Source of the DNA: Mactromeris polynyma
Taxonomy: Eukaryota > Mollusca > Bivalvia > Venerida > Mactridae
Assembly: GCA_032209605.1 (NCBI GenBank)
Contig: JASFXZ010000001.1
Coordinates: forward strand, 12,666,256 to 12,730,255
DNA: 64,000 bases
Direction of reading: 5' to 3'
The notes under the pieces are model-generated. The model searched no databases. It was given only the letters and a program-made list of their open reading frames with translations, and was not told the DNA's origin. Numbering within the stretch: the first letter of the stretch is position 1; every line of letters starts with the position of its first letter. Positions 23,936-33,773 of this stretch are shown in pieces. Position numbers and translations under genes: made by a program.

Positions 23936-24004
23936 TTAATCAACTTTATAACTACTAAATGAGTCATTCTTGCACGCTTCGATAATTTTCGCTACCTCCG
24001 CCAT
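23936..24004 (-). CDS. Short frame at element right end
   Basis: Minus-strand ATG at 24004 (context AATAATGGCGG) opens 22 codons reading MAEVAKIIEACKNDSF before a TAA. It points inward from the right inverted repeat, as would the first exon of a second, convergent gene. It is too short for family assignment and may be chance. Confidence 0.2.
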   Translation of the reverse strand: MAEVAKIIEACKNDSFSSYKVD

Positions 24005-24093
24005 TATTGACCCGACGCTAATAGTCCCCGGAAGTACTGAAGAAGTAATCAGGGGAAGTAAGCGGTGATTTACTAAGGGAGACTACCTAGTTT

Positions 24094-24253
24094 TGGGAAA
24101 GGACTATTCTCAAAGATTGTACCTGAACTGACGGAAATGAACTATTCTAGAAGAGTTTGTGCTGTTGTTCCTGAACCACGTAATGTGTATGGACATTATG
24201 GTACAGAAAGTCGCTGGTCACCTGCTGTAAATTCCATAAGTTACAGCAAATAA
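24094..24253 (+). pseudogene. Coding-like frame, right of the transposon
   Basis: A frame open from the element end to TAA at 24251-24253 contains GLFSKIVPELTEMNYSRRVC and AVVPEPRNVYGHYGTESRWS. The first ATG is at 24137. It looks like coding sequence on the far side of the 22033-24104 insertion. Restoring either possible empty site leaves it in a different frame from the left part, so a frameshift, an intron or a false link must be considered. Confidence 0.3.
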
Positions 24254-24648
24254 GTGGACGGTCAACAGCAGCTTAAAACAAGAACGCAATAGGAACAGGA
24301 TGGCAGCATTTCTCAACAAGAAACATCTACAAAACCTTTCTTTTTTCAACTTGGAAAACCAAGAACTCATAATGTGCAGAATTAGTAAATTTAAGTTTGG
24401 AGACCAAACTTTTTGTAGCAGGGAGGAATTATTATGCAGTGAAAATTTAGATTTTTCTCTTACCATAAATTTTAATTATTTTGTATAGTTTGACATCTGT
24501 GCTGTCTGCCAACATTGACCGTGAAGCTATTGTTCTGTTATTAACACCTTATTTCTAAAATCTTTGATAACATATTTCCTCTGATTAATTGTGATCACAC
24601 ATCTATTATTATATCTGAACTGTTAATTTATCACCAAAGCCCTTAAGG

Positions 24649-24701
24649 TCTGGCTTCCAAATTATCTTTGTTTTAGGTGTGTATAAAAACATGTAACTTT
24701 A
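24649..24701 (+). repeat. 53-bp direct repeat, right copy (TATA-like)
   Basis: Partner of 21256-21308, with TCTGGCTTCC at its start and ACATGTAACTTTA at its end. Downstream (24750-24900) lie four loose repeats around CTGGAGTACCA / TTGGAGAACCA / CTGGATTTCCA and then GTGTGCGAATAAAAAG. The last resembles GTGTGGAATAAAAATG upstream of the left coding-like frame, giving some support for diverged LTRs. Confidence 0.55.
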
Positions 24702-25118
24702 TATGCTAGAGAGAAATAAGAATTCATTCAAAGGAGTAGCTTTACTTTACATTTAACTGGAGTACCAGAATTTGCATTTAGGTTATTTTATTTTAATATT
24801 CACTGGAGTACCAACTTGATATACATATTGGAGAACCATAACTTTAGATTTATATTTAGAACTTTATATGACTGGATTTCCAGACTTTGTTTAAGTGTGC
24901 GAATAAAAAGAAATACAAACAGAAGGACTTTGTGAATCTTTTCTAACGTTCACTACAATCTACACGTACACAGAAAATCGACAGAAACTACTTCATAAAA
25001 TAAGTATAAATGATTATAACTAATTAAAATGTGTCATCAGTAAACTTTGACTGTCTCCAGCCGAACAAAGGATAAATCAAGGCAATAAATAAATGTTTAT
25101 GAAATTAGTGTATACATG

Positions 25119-25280
25119 TAGTCATTATAACTTATAACTTGACTCAATATACAGCAAAATTATGATAAAGAAATTAAAGTTTCAACAGGTCAAAAGTTTA
25201 GTCATTATAACTTATAACTTGACTCAATATACAGCAAAATTATGATAAAGAAATTAAAGTTTCAACAGGTCAAAAGTTTT
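25119..25280. repeat. Near-perfect 80-bp tandem duplication
   Basis: The segment starting GTCATTATAACTTATAACTT at 25121 is repeated at 25201 with one difference at its last base. It is a very recent single duplication event (or an assembly duplicate) in otherwise unremarkable DNA. Confidence 0.97.
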
Positions 25281-27309
25281 TATCAGTGCCATACTGGAGT
25301 CCAAATAGCAAACAATGGCAAAGAAATATCTATTGACCGACATAACAAGAATGTAATGAAGGACATGACATATATTCATAAGTCGTAAATAAAAGGTGAT
25401 TGTCACAAGGTCAACTTATCCATTAAATTACCTTACTAAATTTAACACAATACCCTAAGCTTATTCCACTGCTGTAAAAGTCAAAGATCAAAGTTTTAAA
25501 TCTAATATAAGCCAAAATTTACTACAGTCCTGTAGTTTTATGTACAGCTATGAGACCTGTTAGTAACTACATGAAAACAAAGGGGGACACATCAAGTGAA
25601 TTATGACCAAGAAGACCATTCCATTTGTTGTTAAATTTCCTCTCAGATGATTAAATTGCATAAAAAATCATATCGTTTTTGGACCAGTTAGTTTTTTAAC
25701 AACTTATGTATCAAGGCCAGCCAGCTTCTGACTAAGTTTGATAACAATTGGGCCATTGGTTCAGGCAGAGGTCTTGTTGAATGTTTTTTTAAATTTATTT
25801 ATTTTACATCGATTGTAAAACAAATTCTTAGAACTTATATTAATCACTCTCTTTGACTGTTTCCTGGCTACAAACCAGAACTCACGCCAAATTTAGACAC
25901 TGTGTAGTTCGTGATCAAACTTAATTTGCTTATCTATGGGCTCAAACTTGTGACCTTTGGATCAGGAATCAGGCGCTCTACCCCTAGATCACTGTGCCTT
26001 CCTTGACCACTGTGCCTCTGAATTCAGTTCAATTGTTTTAAGATATAGGACAATAAGTTCAGCTCATTATGAGTCTATTCTCAGGTGAGCTAAAATGACA
26101 AGCTATAACATAATGAAATACAGTTTTCTTCGATAGACCATCCGGATTCCTGCAATAAAATTAGTAATAACTAAACCACTTGTTCGCATTGTGCATGCAC
26201 AGATATCACGCATTTAACACTCATATTTCCAAGGCTGCTACATGGGTACATGTCACGTACTTACAAGTATTTGATCCAATTGACAGTAACTATGAAACGA
26301 TATTGGCAAAAGGTATTCATCATTTCAAAATGTTTTATATATTTAAATACCTGTTTTAAGAATTCATACGATATACAAACACTTACTGTCTTTTAACTTT
26401 TTATTCTATAACCCTATGAAAATAAATTTGATCTACAAAATGGATCAACCCACATTCAGCTACAATAACAGTATCAAGGAGTACAACCAAATTAGGTCAA
26501 AGACAAATTGTACATGTGATAGAATAAAAATTAGACCAAGGACAAACAGAACAGAAGCACACATACCTTATATCCAAATAACAACACACATCAATTGATT
26601 TCAATAATTCAGACCAAATATTGCATTAACCACATGTTATAGATGTGCTAGTTTTAACGTTTATTCAGTTGAACTTTAACTCCTTAACTCACACCATTAA
26701 ATAAGCATCAATATAACTGCAATATCACCAAATAATCATTGATGCATTAAGAATTTTGTTATTTTACAACAGTTTATGATCAATCTTTTCTGTATTACAC
26801 ATATAAACTTAACTCTCTAGTATAGACAGTCAATATTATTTTAAGATCCAGTTTTTAACTGTCTACAATCTATATCCCACAAGCTGTTGAAGTGTACTGT
26901 GCCGGCTAGGTAGTTTACATATTATAAATTCTTGTTGAGCTAAAACAAGCTAAACAAAAACAATATCTGTTATTTGACTGTAAACGGTGCGGTGCGTATC
27001 GAATAATAAACTGTAAACAGGGTAGCAAGTGACCGATTTCCATGCTCGGGTTTATTATGCAAGGATCGGGTAAATTTAACATTGGGTTTAACATAGCAGA
27101 AATGTTGCGACTGAATTTCTATTAAGCGGAAACTGAAACAATCAAATTGTGAAAATCTTGAGTGTTATATCAATGATAAATTTCATTACAGATGATAAAC
27201 AGGTCAGTTGTGACTTGGGGTGTCGCGATTACACCTGAGGACTAATGCAATACTTTAGCTATGTATCACAATACGTACCACTATATATTGCTTCATTAAA
27301 ACCTAAGCT
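25281..27309. other. Repeat remnants, no gene
   Basis: No coding frame was recognised before 27310. The segment 25600-25780 has the look of a dispersed molluscan repeat (GGACCAGTTAG, GGGCCATTGGTTCAGGCAGA). A terminal-like CTCAGGTGAGCTAAAATG lies at 26081. Confidence 0.5.
25938..26000 (-). other. tRNA-like fragment
   Basis: On the minus strand GGCACAGTGATCTAGGGGTA resembles an acceptor stem plus A box, followed by GAGCGCCTGATTCCTGATCC (anticodon arm) and AAGTTTGAGCCC (B-box-like). The arms are degenerate. It is a likely SINE head or decayed tRNA. Confidence 0.4.
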
Positions 27310-27442
27310 ATGACTGTGGATATTTTCATACTTGAGACACCTATTCTTCTAGAGAATTTGACTGAAGATAACGCATCTGAAGTCAACTCTCCTCCACCTC
27401 TGATTCAAAAGGGGAAGCTGTCAGTTGCTTGCGGAAGAACAG
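27310..27442 (+). CDS. Candidate first coding exon of an unidentified gene
   Basis: ATG at 27310, with G at -3 and an in-frame TAA just upstream, opens 44 codons of mixed composition. It includes MTVDIFILETPILLENLTED, NASEVNSPPPLIQK and GKLSVACGRT. It ends at ACAG|GTTAGTAC, a good donor, leaving phase 1. Read through, the frame stops at the TAG inside the donor, as expected for an exon edge. A TATA-like CTATATATTG lies about 25 bases upstream of the ATG. The following intron would contain the Harbinger element at 27732. No family is recognised and no second exon was found. Confidence 0.35.
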
Positions 27443-27731
27443 GTTAGTACTGGTAGGTAACAAAGGAACTCTGGTGATGTCAACAGACCATTATACACAA
27501 CTCAACTACTGTTGAAAAAAAATTGCTTCAAACACCAACACAACAAAATCCAACCAAATTAACATATATATTGTTTTTCCATAATTATGTAGGTGATAAA
27601 TTCACGACATGAACAAAGAAATTGCAATCTTTAGTCAAAAAGTCACAATGTTTGTGGGATATGAAACAACATGCGCAGTTGTGCAGGATTATGAGTCCGA
27701 GAGACAATAGGTTTTGGATTGAAGTATCTAA

Positions 27732-29235
27732 TGCTAGGTTCCCACTATCACAATTCGCGGCACGATTAAAATCGTGGTCTCAATCGTGGACTAATCGTGG
27801 ATATCCTATCAGATCTTATCAGATCTTGAGGTCAGTCGTGGCAATCGTGCTAATCGTAGAAACTTTTTGAACGGTTCAAATTTTTTCTACGATCAATTGT
27901 CAATTGGGATCATCGTATCAGATCGTATTGCATCGTAACAAAGCGCGACGGATCACATCTAATCGTGCTTGCAAATCGTGGTGATCGGGATCGATCTTAG
28001 ACAAGACAAAAACCACGCTCTGTTGAGATGTGTTGCGATCTTCCATGATCTCCCATGATCTGTCACGATCTGTTACGCTATGTGGGGTCCCATTTCTCAA
28101 GACCTGACACGAATAACTCACGAGCAGATAGGAGTTGATACGAGAAGATGCGAGTAAATGCGAGTAGATATGAGTAGTTACGTTTTTTACACGAACGCTC
28201 ACGATCTGTTACGAGTTCTCGTGCCCATATTTATATACCGGAGAAGATTTAATGAGTCTCATTCCATGATCTACTCTTGAAGAGAGCACATCTAAGTAAC
28301 CTGCAAGTGCAAGTAATTTTTTGAGCCTTTGCGACATGCCACCCAAGGGTACCAGAGGCAAGAAGGGAAAGGGAAAGGGCAAAGCTGTCCCACACCCGGA
28401 GCCAGAACCAGTCCAGCCAGAGGAGACAGATGAGAGGTACCCCTCCGAGAAAGCAAAGAGAAAGAAAACAGTCACTGCTTTCTGTGAACAGCAAAAGGAG
28501 GAAATCATTGAGTTTCTCATGCGAAATGAGGTCCTGTACAGCAAACGCCTTTCGGGGTTCAAGGATGTTACCCAGAAGGAGAATCTCTGGGCCTTTGTGG
28601 TTGAGATTGTAGCTGGTCTGTCTGCTGCTCGTCTTCTTCCTCTCTGGCGATAATGTAAGTATACAGTAATACTGCAAACGCAACGCTGTCATCATCCGCA
28701 ACTCCTGCCATCATTAATGGTTGAGGGTTGTAGTGTTTACTCTGTAAAAGTTCAAGAAACAATGAAGTCCATGGTCAGTCGGGCTCTATATATACCCGTC
28801 GGGGTCCAGTCGTAGCTCAAATCGTGATCACCCTCGATCATGATCGTGAAAGACATCGCGACCACGATCGTATCCTAACGTAACGGAGCACATCGGTTCC
28901 TGATGAACGTATCTGCACGTACCAGATCATCCCAATTCGGGGAACCCGATCGTGGTGATCGTGTCAGTTCGAGACCCAATCGTGGACCCAAGCGAAACAG
29001 TCCTATCGGAACGTATGTGATTGTAACTGAACGGAAGATCAGACTGTGACAGATCGTGATGCCTGCAATTGACAAACCGTGAACAGATCGCATCCGAGCG
29101 CAACAAATCGTATCAGAACGTATCAACTTGTATCACCTCGTATCCAAACCTGAGATTTCAGAGAAATTCCAAGATCTGCTACGAATGGCCAATCGTGGCG
29201 TTCTTAACGGATCGCACGACAGTGGGAACCTAGCA
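27732..29235 (+). mobile_element. PIF/Harbinger element, TAA target duplication
   Basis: Inverted ends TGCTAGGTTCCCACT lie at 27732-27746 and in reverse complement at 29221-29235. The flanks are TAA on both sides (27729-27731 and 29236-29238), matching the TWA target of PIF/Harbinger. Several hundred bases at each end are packed with short motifs of the type AATCGTGG / GATCGTAT in both orientations, probably subterminal transposase-binding repeats. The middle retains one MADF-like frame (28336-28653). The DDE transposase gene is absent, so this copy is internally deleted. Confidence 0.85.
28336..28653 (+). CDS. MADF/Myb-like Harbinger accessory protein, partial
   Basis: ATG at 28336 opens a 105-codon frame. 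Residues 1-40 are Lys/Gly/Pro-rich (MPPKGTRGKKGKGKGK, then PEPEPVQPEE), typical of a basic, flexible nuclear N-terminus. Residues about 50-90 contain QQKEEIIEFLMRNEVLYSKR and KDVTQKENLWAFVVEI, matching the MADF/SANT-like pattern of an acidic helix, a Leu-Tyr and a late Trp. In PIF/Harbinger elements this DNA-binding protein accompanies the transposase and is thought to help its nuclear import and end recognition. The frame ends at TAA directly before ATGTAAGTAT, a donor-like site, so the original exon may have been spliced or eroded here. Confidence 0.6.
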   Translation: MPPKGTRGKKGKGKGKAVPHPEPEPVQPEETDERYPSEKAKRKKTVTAFCEQQKEEIIEFLMRNEVLYSKRLSGFKDVTQKENLWAFVVEIVAGLSAARLLPLWR

Positions 29236-29646
29236 TAAGCAACCATCTCCGTGGATTTAAAGCACCACTGAATCTGAAAATGTTCACAATACAACTTAAA
29301 TTGCTGGCAGGACAGAAATCATACAATGCCTTATCAATGATACAAATACAATGGTTATGTTAAAACTCAATCTTAATGCAATTTAAGCGTTAGTTTATAT
29401 AGTAAACTATCATAATCTTTTTATATTAAGTTTTTGTCGTACTGAACTGTATGTAGTATGCGAATTATTGGAGTAAAAGCAACTCTAGCCCATGATATAG
29501 ACTTGCACGAGTTAAATGCGCTGAAAGCAGTTATTTAGTAATAATACATTAAAAATTCAAAGTTTTACTTCAAGTTCATCATATTTTATGTTTGATCACT
29601 CAAGTTGTAAAAATCCCAGCGGTAACTTGAATAATTACGGGGCCTA

Positions 29647-30444
29647 TTAGTAATCAAGAAAGCAAAAGTGGTCCCAATCTTTAAGAAAGGATCTAAATCT
29701 GATACAATCAATTATCGCCCCATTTCTGTTCTTCAAGTGTTATCAAAAATCCTAGAAAAACATGTTAGTGATCATTTAAAATTATACCTAGAAAATCACT
29801 CTCTCATTCATAAAACTCAGTCTGGCTTTCGTTCTAATCACTGTGAAACTGCTTTAACTTCTGTTGTTGACACATGGATTGATGCCATTAATGATAATAA
29901 CATTGTTGGAACAGTCTTTTTGGATCTAACGAAGGCATTTGATTTGATAAATCATTCACTTTTGTTTGATAAAATGGCAGAATACAATATATCCCCGAAG
30001 TCTCTGTCATGGTTTAAATCATACTTGTCAGAACGGTGCCAACAAGTGTCTGTCCAAGGCAAGCTCTCAACAGCTCTTGAAATTACATCAGGAGTACCCC
30101 AAGGATCTGTCCTTGGACCTATACTCTTTATCCTTTACATTAATGATCTACCACTGCATATACAAAATTGTTCAACTGATATGTTTGCAGATGATACCAC
30201 TATAACTGCACTTGGGTCATCCATAAATACTGTCTGTCAAACACTACAAACTAGCCTCGATACTATCCATGAATGGTGCCAAAGACATTCGATGATACCA
30301 AACCCTCAAAAGACAAAAGCAATGATAATCTCGCCATCAAACAATATTCACAAGACAATTTGTACTTGTAAGTGATGATTATAAACTGCTTCTACAGAAT
30401 CAAAACATTGATTTTACTGAAGTTGAAAAGTTATTAGGTATATA
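29647..30444 (+). pseudogene. LINE reverse transcriptase, N-terminal part
   Basis: A reverse transcriptase of a non-LTR retrotransposon (Jockey/CR1/L2 group). The frame starts inside the domain at about 29655 and contains NYRPISVL, QSGFRSNHCE, FLDLTKAFDLINH (first catalytic Asp), SGVPQGSVLGPILF and FADDTT (the FADD catalytic box). The 5' end, with the endonuclease, is missing. A one-base frameshift near 30358 breaks the frame after IIS...NIHKT, but coding continues in the next frame to LLGI at 30442. There the Tc1 element cuts it. The later parts are at 32166-32220 and 33774-34310. Confidence 0.92.
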
Positions 30445-30500
30445 TACACAAAGAAAAAAAGTTAAGCACCCCCAGATATATTGAATTATAGCATGTTACC

Positions 30501-31060
30501 TAATCCGAGACTTCTCTGACCCTATAGCTTTTTTTTTTTTTTTTTTTTGCGGCGTAGGGTCAGAGGAACTCCTATAGTAAAAACCCGGGGATTACTGAAA
30601 ACCACACAGTCGTGTAGTCGTATACTTTCAACGGTGTATGTGGCGTTTGGTCTCATTTTAACGAGAAGTTAGTCGAACAAATCAGTAAATTGATATTTAA
30701 TTTACCAATCTGCATCGATCACGTGACAGCCAGGTGCTTTGACCCAAATACATATTTACATGAAGAAAATTATTTTTTTAGCTTACTCTGAAAAGGATTG
30801 ACCGTTACAACGTATTAAAGGTTTTCAAAACAAATGTTACGGTTCAGATAGGTTAATTAATATATTGATAATAGATGTATATGCTTGAAATGTTAATCCA
30901 ATGAATTTTTACATAGATATATTGATTTAAAGTTCCTCTCCCGCGCGGGAGAGGAAATTCCCGGGTTTTTACTATAGGAGTTCCTCTGACCCTAACCAGC
31001 AACATGAAATATCAAACATCGTAAAAGGGGCTGGTTTAGGGACAGAGAAGGCTCGGATTA
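30501..31060. mobile_element. 560-bp TIR element with 9-bp target duplication
   Basis: It starts TAATCCGAGACTTCTCTGAC and ends with the imperfect reverse complement. CATGTTACC is duplicated exactly at 30492-30500 and 31061-31069. Nine-base duplications are typical of Mutator-like elements (also Merlin); the termini do not decide. A second, perfect 34-bp inverted repeat lies inside (30556-30589 and 30960-30993, beginning AGGGTCAGAGGAACTCCTAT). A perfect 20-bp palindrome CCTCTCCCGCGCGGGAGAGG sits near 30935-30954, and a T19 tract follows the left end. No coding capacity. It sits inside the Tc1 element. Confidence 0.85.
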
Positions 31061-31165
31061 CATGTTACCATGAATTTCAATTTAAATGCAAATATTGATT
31101 TTAACAAGACCATTGTTCCATTAAAAAGATGTGATCATACAGGTGTGACCAGTAATTAGGATATT

Positions 31166-31836
31166 GATACTAGGTTATCTGATCGACATCAACGATTGCA
31201 TTTGGCATGGTGTTTAGCGCGACGTGGTTGGAACTTGAGGACCTGGTGCAGGATCCATTGGTCGGACGAGAGCCGGTTTCTGCTGCATGAAACAGATGGC
31301 CGAATGAGAGTTTGGAGACCGAAAAATACGGCATATACCCCAAGGAACATCCAACCAACTGTCCCTTACGGTGGAGGCTCTGTAATGATATGGGGGTGCA
31401 TCTCTCATGATTGCAAGTTGGACTTGGTGACCATACGAGGAAACCTAACAGGTGATCAATACATTAGAGAAGTTCTTCAGCCAGTTGTTGTCCCCCATTT
31501 TGACAACCATCCACTAGCGCAAGACCTGTGTTTATGGATGACAACGCCAGGCCGCATCGTTCAAGGGCCGTAACCGCCTACCTTCAAGGTGAAGCCGTGA
31601 CTTCTCTTCCATGGCCAGCCATGAGCCCAGATTTGAATCCGATAGAGCATGTTTGGGACATGTTAGGCCGTCGTGTAAAGGCAGTCGAACCTCCTGTACA
31701 AAACTTACGTCAGTTGGAAGCAGCATTGCACCGGGAATGGCGACAGCTACCACAGCAGGAAATCTGACGACTGACTGGAGGGATGAGACGCAGGGTTGAG
31801 GCCGGCATCCAAGCACGTGGTGGTTTCACTCGATAA
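31166..31836 (+). pseudogene. Tc1-type DDE transposase, decayed
   Basis: The cut-and-paste transposase of the surrounding element. Visible parts are LSDRHQRLHLAWCLARRGWN and then WSDESRFLLHE (first Asp). FMDDNARPHRSRAV (second Asp) follows in a different frame after a shift near 31530. SPDLNPIEHVWDMLGRR (third acidic residue, Tc1 signature) comes last. An in-frame TGA at 31765-31767 precedes the natural end GGFTR at 31834. The helix-turn-helix N-terminus is lost. At least one frameshift and one nonsense codon make it inactive. Confidence 0.92.
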
Positions 31837-32165
31837 TAAACTTTGAACCATGGATGTCGTTAAGTGACTTAAAATTGACGTTTTCCAAGTGAAATGACAA
31901 TCTTATCGGGCATTATGAACTCAGAAGGTCAATACTTAAAATGGACATGTTTTAGTGTAATAACTGGGCTTGTGATTTTGTGATAATCTATTCATTAAAT
32001 TATCATTTCTGTTGATATTTGTTGTGTTTTCTTAAAGCTAATGTAATGTCCTAACAGGCCTTATTTGTATTTTTGCGATTATTTGGTCAGTAATCTCACG
32101 ACATTAATCGTATCATTTGTCATTTCAAAAAAACTTGCGGTGCTTAACTTTTTTCTTTGTGTATA

Positions 32166-32220
32166 TGTTGACCACAAGTTAAACTGGAACACTCAAGTTG
32201 AACACATTCTTAAATCAAAG
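32166..32220 (+). pseudogene. LINE reverse transcriptase, middle fragment
   Basis: Eighteen codons of the LINE survive between the two insertions: the frame reads VDHKLNWNTQVEHILKSK and is the direct continuation of LLGI at 30442. It is the conserved post-palm segment with the LGxxxDxxLxW pattern of LINE polymerases. Confidence 0.88.
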
Positions 32221-32635
32221 CGCTGAAAGCGCAGAAAGACTGGGGCGCCCTAGATGTAATACCCGTTGAGAGCGACACCAATGTTTTTGTTTCACAATCT
32301 GACTTTGTCTGTTTGTCATCCAGTTAAAAACCCGGAATTGTTCACAATACGCTGAATAGGGTAGTGTCGGCATACTGTTCAGGTCTGTCAAACAGATACC
32401 CAGGCATTTGGTTGATCACGAGTTTAGCCGAAAAAGATATACGTTTCCATAAACCCTTTCTTAATTAATTTGATGAGGTTTTACGTAGGGTTTCAAAAAT
32501 TTTTCAGTCATATACAGCGGTCAATTGACCTAACCAATTTTCCTGGAAGTAATTATCAACCAGTACTGCCAACTTCTCCACATGTGCAAGACATTATCGT
32601 AGCCAGTGTCACTGAAGAACAAAACCTGCCTAAAA

Positions 32636-32698
32636 GTGGAAATCAAACCCGGATCTGCTGGGTGATAGTCTATCGCTATACCAAATGAGCTAGCCTGG
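32636..32698 (-). other. tRNA-like fragment in the Helentron-like element
   Basis: On the minus strand GCTAGCTCATTTGGTATAGC (A-box region) is followed by GATCCGGGTTTGATTTCC (B-box region). It is a SINE head or a captured tRNA relic. Confidence 0.45.
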
Positions 32699-32734
32699 CT
32701 GGCTTCCTATTTTTGTAAAATGCAAATTATAGTA

Positions 32735-32895
32735 TTCGGCAGAGACAATAATGCCGAGGTGTTCCGAATGTGACTGCATAATAAATAACTCTGAAGTGTG
32801 ATTAGTCATAGACACAGTATAGTCTGTTTCAATATAGTTCAAAATTACTTATTGCATAAGTCGTGAACTCACACAGCACAGCCGAAAAATTACGT
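32735..32895 (-). repeat. Inverted fragment of the 39.7/60.6-kb dispersed family
   Basis: In reverse complement this matches 60990-61115 and 40085-40190 (GAAACAGACTATACTGTGTC, AGAGTTATTTATTATG and GGAACACCTCGGCATTATT). It shows that a piece of that family was present in or captured by the Helentron-like element. Confidence 0.7.
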
Positions 32896-33773
32896 AATTA
32901 ACCTAGCATCGGGACGACGAGAGCGAACACTATCCTCTTAGAAAAATATTTTCCAAGTTTATACGAAATCCGGTATGGTTGTCAGTTTATGTATTCCTGT
33001 TTCCATTTACACAAATTTACTACTAGCTCGACCTTTAACTCTACCTTCAAATCGCTACATATCAGCAATTCCTGTACAGTTCGGAAATACAATACGGAAT
33101 CACGGAAATGGTTTATAATTCCGCGACGGAATGAATTGTTTTTAAACCATACAACAGAGAGATAAACAGTAACTGCAGCTATTATTTAACGATTTGCTAC
33201 AGTATTCAGTGTGCAGTAAAATAATGGTCAGAATCCGACTTCAAGTTCAGAATATTTACAACTCGTCTGCCGAGCGCGTCCAGGTACAAGGTATTTCCTT
33301 CGTTGTCTATAAATAGCGAATTTGTAACTGCAAGTGGTCAAATTTTATGAATGATAGCGGAAATTGTTTGTGAATGAATCGTATCGACGATATATATAGT
33401 AACCTAGGCGGGGTCAAACATGAAGTCAACAACATCAAGAAATGTATCCGAACGGAGCACTTGTTCCCGATAAAAAATAGTCCTCCCTCAATTCACCGAT
33501 TTCTCTTTTTACGTTAACAAAAGTTGCACAAACACTTAAACAATAATTCAACAATAATTCTTGAACCAGATATTTCACTTTAAAATAAAATTCTCACGAT
33601 GGATTCGGAAACGAAGATCTATTTTACCATAATTCGATATATTGATTGGTCGTATTGGTCATAAGCAAATAATGCTTAGTGATACAAAGAGTGGTATCAA
33701 ATGTGTCTAACTCTGCCACGGCTGTTTCCAAAATTACGGTTACTAAAGACATGGGGCTAACGCCCCAGTCTAA

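Larger units (their letters stand above)
22033..24104. mobile_element. 2.07-kb TIR element with 2-bp target duplication
   Basis: About 28-bp inverted ends (CCTTTCCCAAAACTAGGTAG then TCTCCCTT) lie at 22036-22063 and 24078-24101. A shared subterminal CTTCCGGGGACTAT lies further in. The flanks allow a TA or an AT duplication; the symmetry of the ends prevents choosing. TA would suggest Tc1/mariner. AT would suggest the ISL2EU group of PIF/Harbinger, which is known to encode THAP-type and YqaJ-type proteins. The left end carries a short plus-strand frame with a THAP-like look, and the right end a short minus-strand start (both listed). No complete transposase remains, so this copy is non-autonomous or internally deleted. 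Confidence 0.75.
30445..32163 (+). mobile_element. Tc1/mariner element inserted in the LINE
   Basis: Inverted ends TACACAAAGAAAAAAGTTAA (the left copy has one extra A in the run) lie at 30445 and 32163, flanked by TA at 30443-30444 and 32164-32165. Removing the element and one TA restores the LINE codons GGT ATA TAT GTT GAC (GIYVD) exactly, which fixes the boundaries. Inside are a decayed DDE transposase (31166-31836) and a second, 560-bp element (30501-31060). The DNA-binding N-terminal part of the transposase is missing. Confidence 0.93.
32221..33773. mobile_element. Helentron-like (Helitron2) non-autonomous insertion
   Basis: This 1.55-kb block interrupts the LINE between KSK and KCNSLLYLLLRIKQF. 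An 11-bp inverted repeat AGACTGGGGCG lies 16 bp inside the left edge (32237-32247) and at the right terminus (33761-33771). The hairpin GGGGCTAACGCCCC (33753-33766) overlaps the right copy, and the end is AGTCTAA, compatible with a CTRR terminus. Such asymmetric inverted repeats with a 3' hairpin are typical of Helentron/Helitron2 elements. No target duplication is seen, also as expected. Boundaries are certain to about 10 bases. No Rep/helicase is encoded. The cargo includes a tRNA-like fragment and an inverted piece of the 39.7/60.6-kb family. Confidence 0.6.

Noticed and set aside
28209..28762. Several overlapping minus-strand frames
   Set aside because: They are antisense to the MADF-like frame of the Harbinger element, whose composition and motif support the plus strand.
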